Source: Neptunicella sp048268085
GTDB taxonomy: Bacteria > Pseudomonadota > Gammaproteobacteria > Enterobacterales > Alteromonadaceae
Reading direction: 5' to 3'
Length of the DNA: 64,000 nucleotides
NCBI RefSeq assembly: GCF_048268085.1
Contig: NZ_JBLWWF010000007.1
Coordinates: 124,001-188,000, forward strand
In this document: piece after piece, positions 17,649-24,446 of the stretch
Numbering within the stretch: the first letter of the stretch is position 1
How the letters are laid out: every line of letters begins with the position of its first letter
Made by a program: the position numbers and the translations under genes
The notes under the pieces: model-generated
The model's database searches: none
What the model was told of the DNA's origin: nothing
Seen by the model: only the letters and a program-made list of their open reading frames with translations

Positions 17649-18370
17649 TTAATGCCGCCCCGCTTTAGCTTCGAACCCAGCTCAGCCAACCGCTGATTAA
17701 AAGCCTCAGGCACTTTAGGAATATGGCCATCAGACATATACACATTAATCGGTATAACCTCCGGTGGTACATAAGTAATAGCTTTGCGAACCTCCGGCAA
17801 CGTATCTTCGCACGCTCGGGTAACCCAATACGAATACTCCAAATCAAACAACTCACGGGCATCATGTTCTGGCATTCGATAAACTTTAAACCCCACCCGT
17901 TCCGCTGTTAACGCCACCACACGATGACTAAAAACAAAATTATCATCGCCCTTACTTACACCATAGCGCCTTATCACCTCAACAAACGCATCATCCACGG
18001 ACGGCAAATTCAAATCCTCAGCGCTAGGTTTACACAACTGCGCAAACTGGTACGGATTAGGTCTAAACTTCAAAGTCTTACACTTCCTGATCCCCAACTT
18101 CAATTGATCAGACGAAATACGCAAATCCACCAACTGCTGAGCATACTCACGCATCACCCAATCTTGCATTTCATCATCCGGAAACTTATTAACAAAATCC
18201 GGAAAATAAACCGTAAAAATCGGTTTAAGACTTCCTTCCAGCGCGGTTTGGACTCTCGTCAAGTACTGTAAAGTCGACCCCTCCTGTGGCGATAGCTTGT
18301 TGTTTGCATCTACTGAGCGTCCTTGCGGTTGAATTTTCATATCTTCCATCAGCTTGCTTACCGCTTGCAT
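17645..18370 (-). CDS. Replication protein P-like helicase loader
   Basis: A 241-residue protein alignable by eye to lambda P: an N-terminal short helix, then a FPDFVNKF-type segment, QDWVMREYAQQL, IRKCKTLKFRPNPYQFAQLCK, and LNLPSVDDAFVEVIRRYG (compare the lambda PSPGQFVAWCRE and LPNVSELVDMVYEY regions). It should bring host DnaB to the phage origin with the O-like protein. The start at 18370 is supported by GAGGGGG five bases upstream, so its first 48 codons overlap the end of O in another frame. Confidence 0.8.
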   Translation of the reverse strand: MQAVSKLMEDMKIQPQGRSVDANNKLSPQEGSTLQYLTRVQTALEGSLKPIFTVYFPDFVNKFPDDEMQDWVMREYAQQLVDLRISSDQLKLGIRKCKTLKFRPNPYQFAQLCKPSAEDLNLPSVDDAFVEVIRRYGVSKGDDNFVFSHRVVALTAERVGFKVYRMPEHDARELFDLEYSYWVTRACEDTLPEVRKAITYVPPEVIPINVYMSDGHIPKVPEAFNQRLAELGSKLKRGGIK

Positions 18371-19079
18371 AATGCCCCCTCGTTTTACGCAAAATATTTA
18401 CCCGGACAGACGCACAATATTTTCGCCATTGCCCAAAATGAGTTGCCATGCTCGCATTCACACCCTCGTAATCAGGAGTAACCTGCCAAGCAACAAATAA
18501 CGCCTCTAATTCCTCATCCGGTATTACCAACCCCACCGAATTTGCCAATCGACTAAACTGCCCATCAAAAATCAACTGCGCGCGCGTATATATATCTTCT
18601 TGTTCAGTTAAATCAGTTATGTGTCGTTCATCCGGTTTTTTGAATTTCACCACATTTTCGCCACACCCCTTTAAAATAGAAGGCTCTAGCGAATTTACCG
18701 TCCGTGTCGTTCCCGTGTCGCTCTCGTGTCGTTCCTCATTTTGGGCAGAAAAAACCCTCTTAGCGTTAAAACTCGCCAAAACACAGCAATACTTAGCCGC
18801 CTGAGCACTATGGATACTCCCCTTTTGCACTAACTCAATCAGCCCACAGCGCAATAAAAACGCCACCGCATGCCGGATTTTGCTTTTACTCGGCTTTGTT
18901 GGCTCTCGCGTAGAACCGCGCGGTGGGTGACACTCCATCGCCTGGCGCATACCCGACAAACTCACCGACACCACCCCCGACTGGTAATCCATATTCGCCC
19001 TAAAACAGCGTATATACAGCGCCAACACAAACGGCGGCATATCCAGCTCAGCCAACGCCCCATACTCAACCTGGTTCAT
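18225..19079 (-). CDS. Replication initiator O-like protein
   Basis: A 284-residue protein with an N-terminal winged-helix region (about residues 15-85; KSKIRHAVAFLLRCGLIELV is the recognition part) and a variable middle. Its coding sequence holds tandem repeats that look like initiator-binding iterons, as in lambda O. A C-terminal domain about 150-235 would contact the P-like loader. A strong GGGGGGA ribosome site lies five bases before the ATG. The last 146 bases overlap the P-like gene. Confidence 0.8.
   Translation of the reverse strand: MNQVEYGALAELDMPPFVLALYIRCFRANMDYQSGVVSVSLSGMRQAMECHPPRGSTREPTKPSKSKIRHAVAFLLRCGLIELVQKGSIHSAQAAKYCCVLASFNAKRVFSAQNEERHESDTGTTRTVNSLEPSILKGCGENVVKFKKPDERHITDLTEQEDIYTRAQLIFDGQFSRLANSVGLVIPDEELEALFVAWQVTPDYEGVNASMATHFGQWRKYCASVRVNILRKTRGHYASGKQADGRYENSTARTLSRCKQQAIATGGVDFTVLDESPNRAGRKS
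18619..18735. repeat. Iterons within O: candidate replication origin
   Basis: Three head-to-tail 11-bp repeats, CGTGTCGTTCC, CGTGTCGCTCT and CGTGTCGTTCC, fill 18703-18735. A fourth related element, GTGTCGTTC, lies at 18621-18629, separated by a more AT-rich stretch. Placement inside the initiator gene mirrors the lambda origin. One helical turn per repeat suits cooperative initiator binding. Confidence 0.6.
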
Positions 19080-19280
19080 AAGTCCCCCCTAACACATAGG
19101 TTAAGCACCCTACTGCGGCCAACGGGCCAGACACAATCACAGCAAGGCACTTACCGATATATTCAGCAATAACGCATTGGTGATGGAAACTGCCTAGCCA
19201 AGGCGCTTACGAGACGCTAGGTGTTTCAGCGTCAGCCTTCATCCCAATACACCCTGCACTTATGGTGTGCAGGAACCGGT
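19080..19280. other. Non-coding gap upstream of O with a small hairpin
   Basis: No open frame of merit is seen in these 201 bases. A perfect seven-pair inverted repeat (CCTGCAC/GTGCAGG, 19253-19273) lies just after the end of the small gene upstream. It lacks a T-run on the strand of transcription, so I do not call it a terminator. Confidence 0.4.
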
Positions 19281-19454
19281 TTATTTAGGAATTTCAGCTA
19301 TGCGCAATTCACGTGAGCCATAAACTGTGAAATCAACACTTTCGCCATCTTCCACATAAATATTTTGCCCATCCTTTTCCCCATCCAATACTTGAACTTC
19401 TACATGAGTAGTTGTTTTGTCGCAATGAGCTGCAACAGTTACTGTTGTCGTCAT
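19281..19454 (-). CDS. Small conserved phage protein, MTTTVTV type
   Basis: A 57-residue protein starting MTTTVTVAAHCD, with an acidic middle (LDGEKDGQNIYVEDGES) and ending SRELRIAEIPK. The start at 19454 has GGAG six bases upstream; a TTG four codons before would include that site. Very similar short beta-rich proteins occur in many proteobacterial phages, without known function. Confidence 0.7.
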   Translation of the reverse strand: MTTTVTVAAHCDKTTTHVEVQVLDGEKDGQNIYVEDGESVDFTVYGSRELRIAEIPK

Positions 19455-19595
19455 AATCATCTCCAAAATAATGTTTGAGTTACATTTGTTTTACTTTCAC
19501 CTGCAAACCCGCAATAAAGCGGGTGCGGGGATAGTCTTTCCTACCAGTCTTCTAAGGCGGCTGGTTTGGCGTCCCTCACCAGCCTTTCTGTTGTA

Positions 19596-19865
19596 TTACT
19601 TCTTACCTCTCGCCCTTAGCGCCCTGCGCTTTTTCGCCAATCGTTTACCGTGGGCAGGTGGCGCTGAATGTTTACTCAACCCACAAAAGTTAGCCCGCAC
19701 ATACCCCCGAGAAAGCGAGCTACCCCCAATATCATTAAAAAAGTGATGTGGCAGCGGTTTACCAGCCCTGCGTAGCGAGCTTGCAGCGTTAACCTCAGTA
19801 AATCGAGAGTCACCAGCAAGGGTTAAAAGAATGGATTGCAACAAAGATGAATGATTAAGCCCCAT
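19596..19865 (-). CDS. Small basic phage protein, unknown
   Basis: An 89-residue protein, strongly basic, ending in KRLAKKRRALRARGKK. CGGAGG lies eight bases before the ATG at 19865, and the gene overlaps the end of the upstream gene by 11 bases, which supports translation. The basic tail suggests nucleic acid contact. No family is recognised. The 130 bases downstream hold a minor inverted repeat (cccgcaataaagcggg, from about 19508) and no gene. Confidence 0.6.
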   Translation of the reverse strand: MGLNHSSLLQSILLTLAGDSRFTEVNAASSLRRAGKPLPHHFFNDIGGSSLSRGYVRANFCGLSKHSAPPAHGKRLAKKRRALRARGKK

Positions 19866-20526
19866 CAGACTGGCCTCCGGTAAGTTTTTGGAAACAACTA
19901 AGATCATGCTGCACATCCTGCAACACATTAGAAATAGAAGGGTCAAGCAACTGCGAAAGACGAAATAACACCTGCTGTTTAAGCGTAAAGTTATCTATTT
20001 TTTTGGGGTTAGACAGCGCAAACAGCCTTTCCAAATTCCCAAAAGAACGCCGAAGATCATCAGGCAAAGGAAGATCAACAAACTCACCTTCCGCTAAATC
20101 CTTAAAACTCACCTCCGAATCATCTTGCAAAACAACCTCAAGCAAAGAGGGATTGCTGTCCGGAGTAGGAAGTTGATAAAAATAACCATCCGAAACCCCA
20201 CCAGCAGTTGTTTTTTTTAGATGATCAAAAACTCTATCAACTGCCTCACATGAATCATTAATGGAAGGAATATCAAGGTTTAAATCAGCATCACTTGACG
20301 CCCGTATCACAGGATCATCCGTCGGCCCCGTCTTAACTTGCTTAGTCCCCGGCAAACTCCACCAGCCGCTTGGCGACTTAACCAACCGATTTTTAGCCCT
20401 CAACTTACCCAACCTTTGCGACACCATCACCAAATCGGTTAAATCAGACGCCTTTAAAATTTGAGACCGACTATACTGCTTGCCAGGTTCAAACAGCCCC
20501 ACCAACTCATCATCCGACATTGCCAT
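19855..20526 (-). CDS. Early phage protein with N-terminal winged-helix-like region
   Basis: A 223-residue protein. The first about 55 residues (ELVGLFEPGKQYSRSQILKA, then VSQRLGKLRAKNRLV and GWWSLPG) look like a small winged helix that ends in the wing strand. The rest is acidic and has no recognised domain; it ends DVQHDLSCFQKLTGG. It lies in the early leftward operon, so a DNA-binding regulator or replication helper is possible. No family assignment. Confidence 0.6.
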   Translation of the reverse strand: MAMSDDELVGLFEPGKQYSRSQILKASDLTDLVMVSQRLGKLRAKNRLVKSPSGWWSLPGTKQVKTGPTDDPVIRASSDADLNLDIPSINDSCEAVDRVFDHLKKTTAGGVSDGYFYQLPTPDSNPSLLEVVLQDDSEVSFKDLAEGEFVDLPLPDDLRRSFGNLERLFALSNPKKIDNFTLKQQVLFRLSQLLDPSISNVLQDVQHDLSCFQKLTGGQSDGA

Positions 20527-20527
20527 G

Positions 20528-20800
20528 CTATTTACCCCGCTTAGATTTTTTATTGTTAACCAACACCCTGATTAAATCCTCAGGCGCCAACCAATATTCA
20601 CCTACCAATGCATCGTAATAACGCACCATCACTGGTTTAGAACTCGTCACCTCAACCACTCGGCCAGAGGTTTCGCCATCAAACACATGCACATCATCCG
20701 CATTAATAATGCTGCTACCCTTAGCCCCACGTATGGGCCTAACAACATCATTTGGCGCAAAACACACAGCCCGATTAGGCGGTAAACTTAAATAAGGCAT
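20528..20800 (-). CDS. Small early phage protein with SH3-like beta pattern, unknown
   Basis: A 90-residue protein. The start MPYLSLPPN at 20800 follows AGGGTGAG at good spacing and overlaps the stop of the preceding micro-ORF as TGATG. It has beta-strand-like runs (GRVVEVTSSKPVMVRYYD, then EYWLAPEDLIRV) and a basic tail. No function is recognised. Confidence 0.6.
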   Translation of the reverse strand: MPYLSLPPNRAVCFAPNDVVRPIRGAKGSSIINADDVHVFDGETSGRVVEVTSSKPVMVRYYDALVGEYWLAPEDLIRVLVNNKKSKRGK

Positions 20801-20865
20801 CAACACTCACCCTGAAAACTTAAAGCCAACAAAAGCAACAGCGCTATAGCGCTATCAGGTATCAT
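20800..20865 (-). CDS. Possible 21-residue membrane micro-protein
   Basis: ATG at 20865 opens a 21-codon frame (MIPDSAIALLLLLALSF, ending QGEC) that is almost entirely one hydrophobic segment. It overlaps the last codons of the gene upstream and its TGA overlaps the next ATG, so it would be translationally coupled on both sides. The frame is short, so chance cannot be excluded. Confidence 0.35.
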   Translation of the reverse strand: MIPDSAIALLLLLALSFQGEC

Positions 20866-21010
20866 CCCCAAACAACCGCTGCTCAACCTCATCAAGCCAA
20901 TTATCCAGCGCAATGATCTTTGCCCTGCACCATCTACAAAACCCATTTTTTCTAACCAGCGGCTTAGTAGTAGCCCCACGCCCATTATTTATTGCAACCA
21001 ACGTTTTCAA
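20855..21010 (-). CDS. Small early protein with CxxC, TTG start
   Basis: A 51-residue protein. AAGGAG lies six bases before a TTG at 21010, which I take as the start; no ATG suits. It carries NGFCRWCRAKIIALDNWLDEVE, a single CxxC knuckle followed by an amphipathic helix. One knuckle could bind zinc in a dimer. Function unknown. Confidence 0.5.
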   Translation of the reverse strand: MKTLVAINNGRGATTKPLVRKNGFCRWCRAKIIALDNWLDEVEQRLFGDDT

Positions 21011-21088
21011 TGTGCACTCCTTAAAATAAAAGAGCGCCAACAACGACGGGGAAACTGGAATAAAGCCCGTCATAGCGCATAAAAACCA

Positions 21089-21565
21089 TTAATCCTTAGC
21101 GACACTCGCCAATAAATTCGCCTTCATACGGGTAATAATATTCAACGCGTCATCCAGGCTACCGCACAAGGTCTCAACCTCCTGCGGGTCCAGCTTGCCA
21201 TCCTCCAAAAATCGGTCATACAGGTCAGCAAAATCCCCGTCCACCTTCTGGCGGCGCATAATCATGCTCACAATATTGGTTTGGTTTGGCTCTGTTGAGG
21301 GGTTTTTAAACATCTGGTAATCAAACGCCCTAACCAGACCATCAATCAGCGTTAAATCCCCGCTTTGCGCCGTGACCGCCACAATGGTTTCAAGGTCCAG
21401 TAAATGGGTATCGCGCAAGGGGTTAAGTTTGTCATACAGCCGCCCCTCCCTAACGCCCATCCGGGTAGAAATTAAATCCATACGATTAACCGCCACAAAC
21501 GCCTGGCGGGCATCATCAATACATTGCGAATTAACATTAACGGGTCGCGGGATTTGCTTAGCCAT
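21089..21565 (-). CDS. CII-like regulator (Phage_CP76 family)
   Basis: A 158-residue protein of the CP76/CII group. It has ARQAFVAVNRMDLISTRMGVREGRLYDKLNP, an HTH-like core with the family pattern, then LLDLETIVAVTAQSGD and a C-terminal helical part. CII-type proteins help the choice for lysogeny by activating repressor or integrase promoters. It follows the Cro-like gene after a one-base gap, as the second gene of the leftward early operon. Confidence 0.78.
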   Translation of the reverse strand: MAKQIPRPVNVNSQCIDDARQAFVAVNRMDLISTRMGVREGRLYDKLNPLRDTHLLDLETIVAVTAQSGDLTLIDGLVRAFDYQMFKNPSTEPNQTNIVSMIMRRQKVDGDFADLYDRFLEDGKLDPQEVETLCGSLDDALNIITRMKANLLASVAKD

Positions 21566-21566
21566 A

Positions 21567-21830
21567 TCAACTAGCCTTATCTAAAAGAGAATCATCGTTT
21601 GAGGAAATTGAATTGCCACGCAATACACCCCAATCAACATCAGGCCGTAACTGCTCGCAGCGAAACTTGCCTTCGCTTAGCTTCTCTATATCCGGGCAAC
21701 GCTCTGCGGGAAGTTGCTTGCGCCACTTGGATACTGCCCACGGAGTAACCTTGAAATATCTAGCCAACACCGTAGGGCCACCCAGGTATGTAATTGCTTT
21801 TGATACTTCACTTTCTGCCAAATCGGACAT
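21567..21830 (-). CDS. Cro-like (YdaS-type) DNA-binding protein
   Basis: An 87-residue protein with a helix-turn-helix: VSKAITYLGGPTVLARYF, then KVTPWAVSKWRKQLPAERCPDIEKL. This is the YdaS/Cro-type pattern in which the recognition helix carries PWAVSKWRK. It is the first gene transcribed left from the operator region, divergent from the repressor, which is the place of cro. AAGG lies seven bases before its ATG. Confidence 0.82.
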   Translation of the reverse strand: MSDLAESEVSKAITYLGGPTVLARYFKVTPWAVSKWRKQLPAERCPDIEKLSEGKFRCEQLRPDVDWGVLRGNSISSNDDSLLDKAS

Positions 21831-21842
21831 ATTAAAGCCTTA

Positions 21843-21890
21843 ATTGCTACTTTGAGTAGCAATATACAACTTAAAATAGCAATGACGCAA
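21843..21890 (-). promoter_or_regulatory. Leftward early promoter with two repressor operators
   Basis: Operator 1 (21843-21863) is a perfect inverted repeat with core TGCTACT-TTG-AGTAGCA and nine-base arms. Operator 2 (21865-21881) is TACAACT-TAA-AATAGCA, centred 20 bp away. A minus-strand promoter with TTGCGT (21890-21885), 18-base spacer and TATATT (21866-21861) overlaps both, so repressor binding would shut off cro and the whole leftward operon. Confidence 0.75.
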
Positions 21891-21908
21891 CTACTTTTGA
21901 TCACTAAA

Positions 21909-22313
21909 ATGCAACCTATGGTAGAAAAACCCCAATATCCCGAGTTTGCGGCTCGATTAAATACGGTTATCAAAGCGGAAAATATGTCTGTTAGAGAACT
22001 GTCGCGCTGCATGAAAGTAACGTATGAAATGGCCCGTCGTTACACATTAGGAACAGCCAAGCCCAGAGAAAATAAAATCGCTGATTTTGCTGATGCTACT
22101 GGGTACTCTTTGGCGTGGCTGGATAATGGCGAAGGTGAAGAGAAATTACTAAAAAACAAAGATCTATTTGCAATAAACGAATCAAAGAAAAACTACAATA
22201 TAAGTTTGGAAGCGCAGCAATTGATCAAATTGATAGAAACTCACGATTTAAAAAACAGCAGAGCAGCGAAAACCTGGAATAGTATAAGTCAAATAATAAA
22301 CAGCTTTGATTAA
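21909..22313 (+). CDS. Prophage repressor (CI-like, no peptidase domain)
   Basis: A 134-residue protein divergent from the Cro-like gene. The HTH is at about residues 10-55: FAARLNTVIKAENMSVRELSRC, then VTYEMARRYTLGTAKP. The remaining 75 residues are helical with no S24 peptidase motifs, so it should not self-cleave with RecA. Three ATGs (21882, 21909, 21918) lack a good ribosome site, as often seen in leaderless repressor genes; I chose 21909, and 21918 is equally possible. It likely binds the TGCTACT/AGTAGCA operators on both sides of its gene. Confidence 0.82.
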   Translation: MQPMVEKPQYPEFAARLNTVIKAENMSVRELSRCMKVTYEMARRYTLGTAKPRENKIADFADATGYSLAWLDNGEGEEKLLKNKDLFAINESKKNYNISLEAQQLIKLIETHDLKNSRAAKTWNSISQIINSFD

Positions 22314-22329
22314 AGTAAAGGAACTAATA

Positions 22330-22989
22330 ATGAGAATAATGATAATTGCGCTAGTGTTAATTATTTCCGGTTGTGCCACCCCCAGTTTTAACTACTCCCC
22401 AACAAAACTAGACATAAGTGAACCGCCGATAGACAGTATTAATACAGCCTATATTGGCGAAAGACTCCTGTCGCAAGGTAGCTTTAGTATGCGAAAGGTC
22501 CTGATCATAGATAATCAGATAGACTTTGGGGGTTATGACGTATTATCTGGGACGTATTTTAAAACTGGCCAAGACGCGAAATCGGAAACTTACATCCCTG
22601 ATCCAGATAGCGGCGCTGCGATAATTAAAAGTTTTATTGCTGACCCACCAAAAGCGATAATGATATTCCCCGCAAAAAATGAAATATGTGTAATAACAAT
22701 ATTTAACGGAAAAAACTGCGAAAGGAATATTCAATATACCCTCACCGAAAAACCAATTGCAGAGCTAGACGCATATCAACAAACGCTTATTTATAATGGT
22801 AAAGTTGGGGATAAAATTAATGTAGGATATAGGGAGTTTAGTAACTCTATGGCCCGGCCAGCCTTCAATAACAATGTTGAGTATGATTTAAGTCAATCAA
22901 AAATAATAGGTTACCGCTCGGCCAGATTAGAAGTGCTGGAAGCCACCAATGAATTTATAAAATATAAAGTAGTAAAAAACTTTAACTAA
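22330..22989 (+). CDS. Outer-membrane lipoprotein in the immunity region (rex position)
   Basis: A 219-residue protein with a short signal peptide and lipobox IISGC (Cys15), followed by Ala rather than Asp, which predicts sorting to the outer membrane. AAAGGAA lies eight bases before the ATG at 22330; the upstream in-frame start overlaps the repressor end. The body is beta-rich, with a late KIIGYRSARLEVLEATNEFIKYK segment seen in gammaproteobacterial lipoproteins of unknown role. It lies 16 bases after the repressor and before a terminator, so it is probably cotranscribed with the repressor in the lysogen. A role in superinfection exclusion or host surface change is inference. Confidence 0.8.
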   Translation: MRIMIIALVLIISGCATPSFNYSPTKLDISEPPIDSINTAYIGERLLSQGSFSMRKVLIIDNQIDFGGYDVLSGTYFKTGQDAKSETYIPDPDSGAAIIKSFIADPPKAIMIFPAKNEICVITIFNGKNCERNIQYTLTEKPIAELDAYQQTLIYNGKVGDKINVGYREFSNSMARPAFNNNVEYDLSQSKIIGYRSARLEVLEATNEFIKYKVVKNFN

Positions 22990-23008
22990 CATTCTTCCCT
23001 TCTCATAT

Positions 23009-23034
23009 AAAACCGGCATTTGCCGGTTTTTTTT
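23009..23034 (+). terminator. Terminator after the repressor-lipoprotein pair
   Basis: AAAACCGGCA-TT-TGCCGGTTTT followed by TTTT. It closes the lysogeny transcript before the rightward promoter. Confidence 0.88.
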
Positions 23035-23062
23035 CGTTTTATAACACCATACTCTCGATTTA

Positions 23063-23122
23063 TTCTACTTTTAGTTGTTGACATGCTACTTTTAGTAGTC
23101 TTTAATGCTACTTAAAATAGCA
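23063..23122 (+). promoter_or_regulatory. Rightward early promoter with three repressor operators
   Basis: TTGACA (23078-23083), a 17-base spacer and TTTAAT (23101-23106) form a near-consensus promoter. Operators are TTCTACT-TTT-AGTTGTT (23063-23079), TGCTACT-TTT-AGTAGTC (23084-23100) and TGCTACT-TAA-AATAGCA (23106-23122), with centres 21-22 bp apart. The middle one fills the spacer. The match to the operators beside the Cro-like gene shows that one repressor controls both arms. Confidence 0.8.
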
Positions 23123-23140
23123 AAAGTAGGAACAGCCAAC

Positions 23141-23965
23141 ATGCAAACCCAAACAAAAAAAATCACCAGCATAAATGAAGCCGCAATCTTGGCCGGGCTG
23201 GATGAACTCATAAAACTGGCAGATTATAGTAACAGCCTGCCAAATATCACCATTGCCCATCACTACGAACAGTCCAGTAACTCACTGGCGCTGCAGGTAA
23301 TTGACCACGGCGCGCTAACACTATCAAAAATAATCTACTTTCAGGATCGGGGCGGGGTAGAGCAACTGCAAACCGTCTGTAACCAACTGCGCCAAATAAT
23401 GCCCGCGCCCAAAAAAGCCCCCATCATCGCCCCCGTAGTGCAACTATTTAGCGGCAGCGTATTTAACTTAAAAAATCCCACCTGGGGCGCATTTGACATA
23501 CAAGACATCGCCCACAGCCTCGCGCACATTTGCCGTTTTAACGGCCACACCCGCGAGTTTTACAGCGTAGCCCAACACAGCGTGCTGGTTAGCCAAATAG
23601 TACCTGCAGAACACGCTCTAACCGGCCTACTCCACGACGCCGCTGAGGCCTTTTGTGGCGATGTCGCCACCCCACTAAAACAAATATTGCCCGACTACCA
23701 GGCAATAATCACCAATATAGAACAACACCTGGCAAGTCACATCGGCACCACCTACCCACTGCCAGAATGCGTCAAACAAGCCGACATGCAACTGCTCGCC
23801 ACCGAAGTGCGCGACCTTATGCCAGCCGATGGTGACTACTGGGCATGTATTGCCCATGTTACCCCGCTGAAAGAAACAATCACCCCGCTTAGCCCCCAAA
23901 AGGCAAAGCAACAATTTTTAGACCGATTCTTTCAACTGATTAGTCAACCAAAACTGGTTGGCTAA
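23141..23965 (+). CDS. HD-domain phosphohydrolase (YfdR-like) with extra N-terminal domain
   Basis: A 274-residue protein, first gene of the rightward operon. The start at 23141 (MQTQTKK) has AGGA upstream; the longer frame would begin at the promoter itself. The C-terminal 170 residues are an HD hydrolase: FYSVAQHSVLV, then LLHDAAEAF (the HD pair) and VKQADMQLLATEVRDL (last metal ligand). Such prophage proteins are related to YfdR/YfbR nucleotidases, which act on dNMPs. The N-terminal about 100 residues are unrecognised. It lies near a DUF2303 gene, as in the E. coli CPS-53 prophage. Confidence 0.8.
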   Translation: MQTQTKKITSINEAAILAGLDELIKLADYSNSLPNITIAHHYEQSSNSLALQVIDHGALTLSKIIYFQDRGGVEQLQTVCNQLRQIMPAPKKAPIIAPVVQLFSGSVFNLKNPTWGAFDIQDIAHSLAHICRFNGHTREFYSVAQHSVLVSQIVPAEHALTGLLHDAAEAFCGDVATPLKQILPDYQAIITNIEQHLASHIGTTYPLPECVKQADMQLLATEVRDLMPADGDYWACIAHVTPLKETITPLSPQKAKQQFLDRFFQLISQPKLVG

Positions 23966-24022
23966 TAAAACCCAATTAAACAACCGCGCCATCAGGCGCC
24001 CAACAACACAAAAGGTAACATT

Positions 24023-24403
24023 ATGAGCAACACAACAGCACAACCCACCCCAGTACTAGACGAGTTCTTAAGTGAAGTCGACACAGGCGCATTCCACCGA
24101 CAACTCACCGCATTTTTGCAAGAAGTAGCCGGATCCGTCAGCCGGTTAGACAAGCCAGGCAAACTAATGATGCAATTTGACATCAAGCCCGCCAAAAACA
24201 CCGCCCAAACCGGAGCCGGTAGCAAAGTAACGGTTATTGCCAAAAGTAGCTACATGCGCCCCACCAATGCCGGGAAGATCGCCGAAGAATCCACCAGCGA
24301 AACCCCAATGTGGATCAACAAAGACAACAGCATAACCCTACTGGCCAAAAGCCACCAGGACATGTTCAGCAACGACAACAAAGTCGCCAGCCTGAATAAA
24401 TAA
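24023..24403 (+). CDS. Phage protein of unknown function beside DUF2303
   Basis: A 126-residue protein. It has a helical N-terminus (VLDEFLSEVDTGAFHRQLTAFLQEVA) and a beta-type middle (GKLMMQFDIKPAKN, then SKVTVIAKSSYMRP) and ends in a flexible tail. It lies between the HD protein and the DUF2303 protein with good spacing. Similar genes accompany DUF2303 in other prophages. Function unknown. Confidence 0.65.
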   Translation: MSNTTAQPTPVLDEFLSEVDTGAFHRQLTAFLQEVAGSVSRLDKPGKLMMQFDIKPAKNTAQTGAGSKVTVIAKSSYMRPTNAGKIAEESTSETPMWINKDNSITLLAKSHQDMFSNDNKVASLNK

Positions 24404-24446
24404 CGGCAAACGCCCCCCTTAACCCGCAAATAAAAAGGACCATAAA

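Noticed and set aside
19596..19746. Plus-strand frame at 19471-19746
   Set aside because: It opposes the whole early operon and lacks a ribosome site, while the minus-strand gene has CGGAGG and overlaps its neighbour.
20866..20985. Longer version of the membrane micro-ORF beginning at 20985
   Set aside because: The upstream part overlaps the CxxC protein frame, which has a clear ribosome site; only the last 21 codons are plausible.
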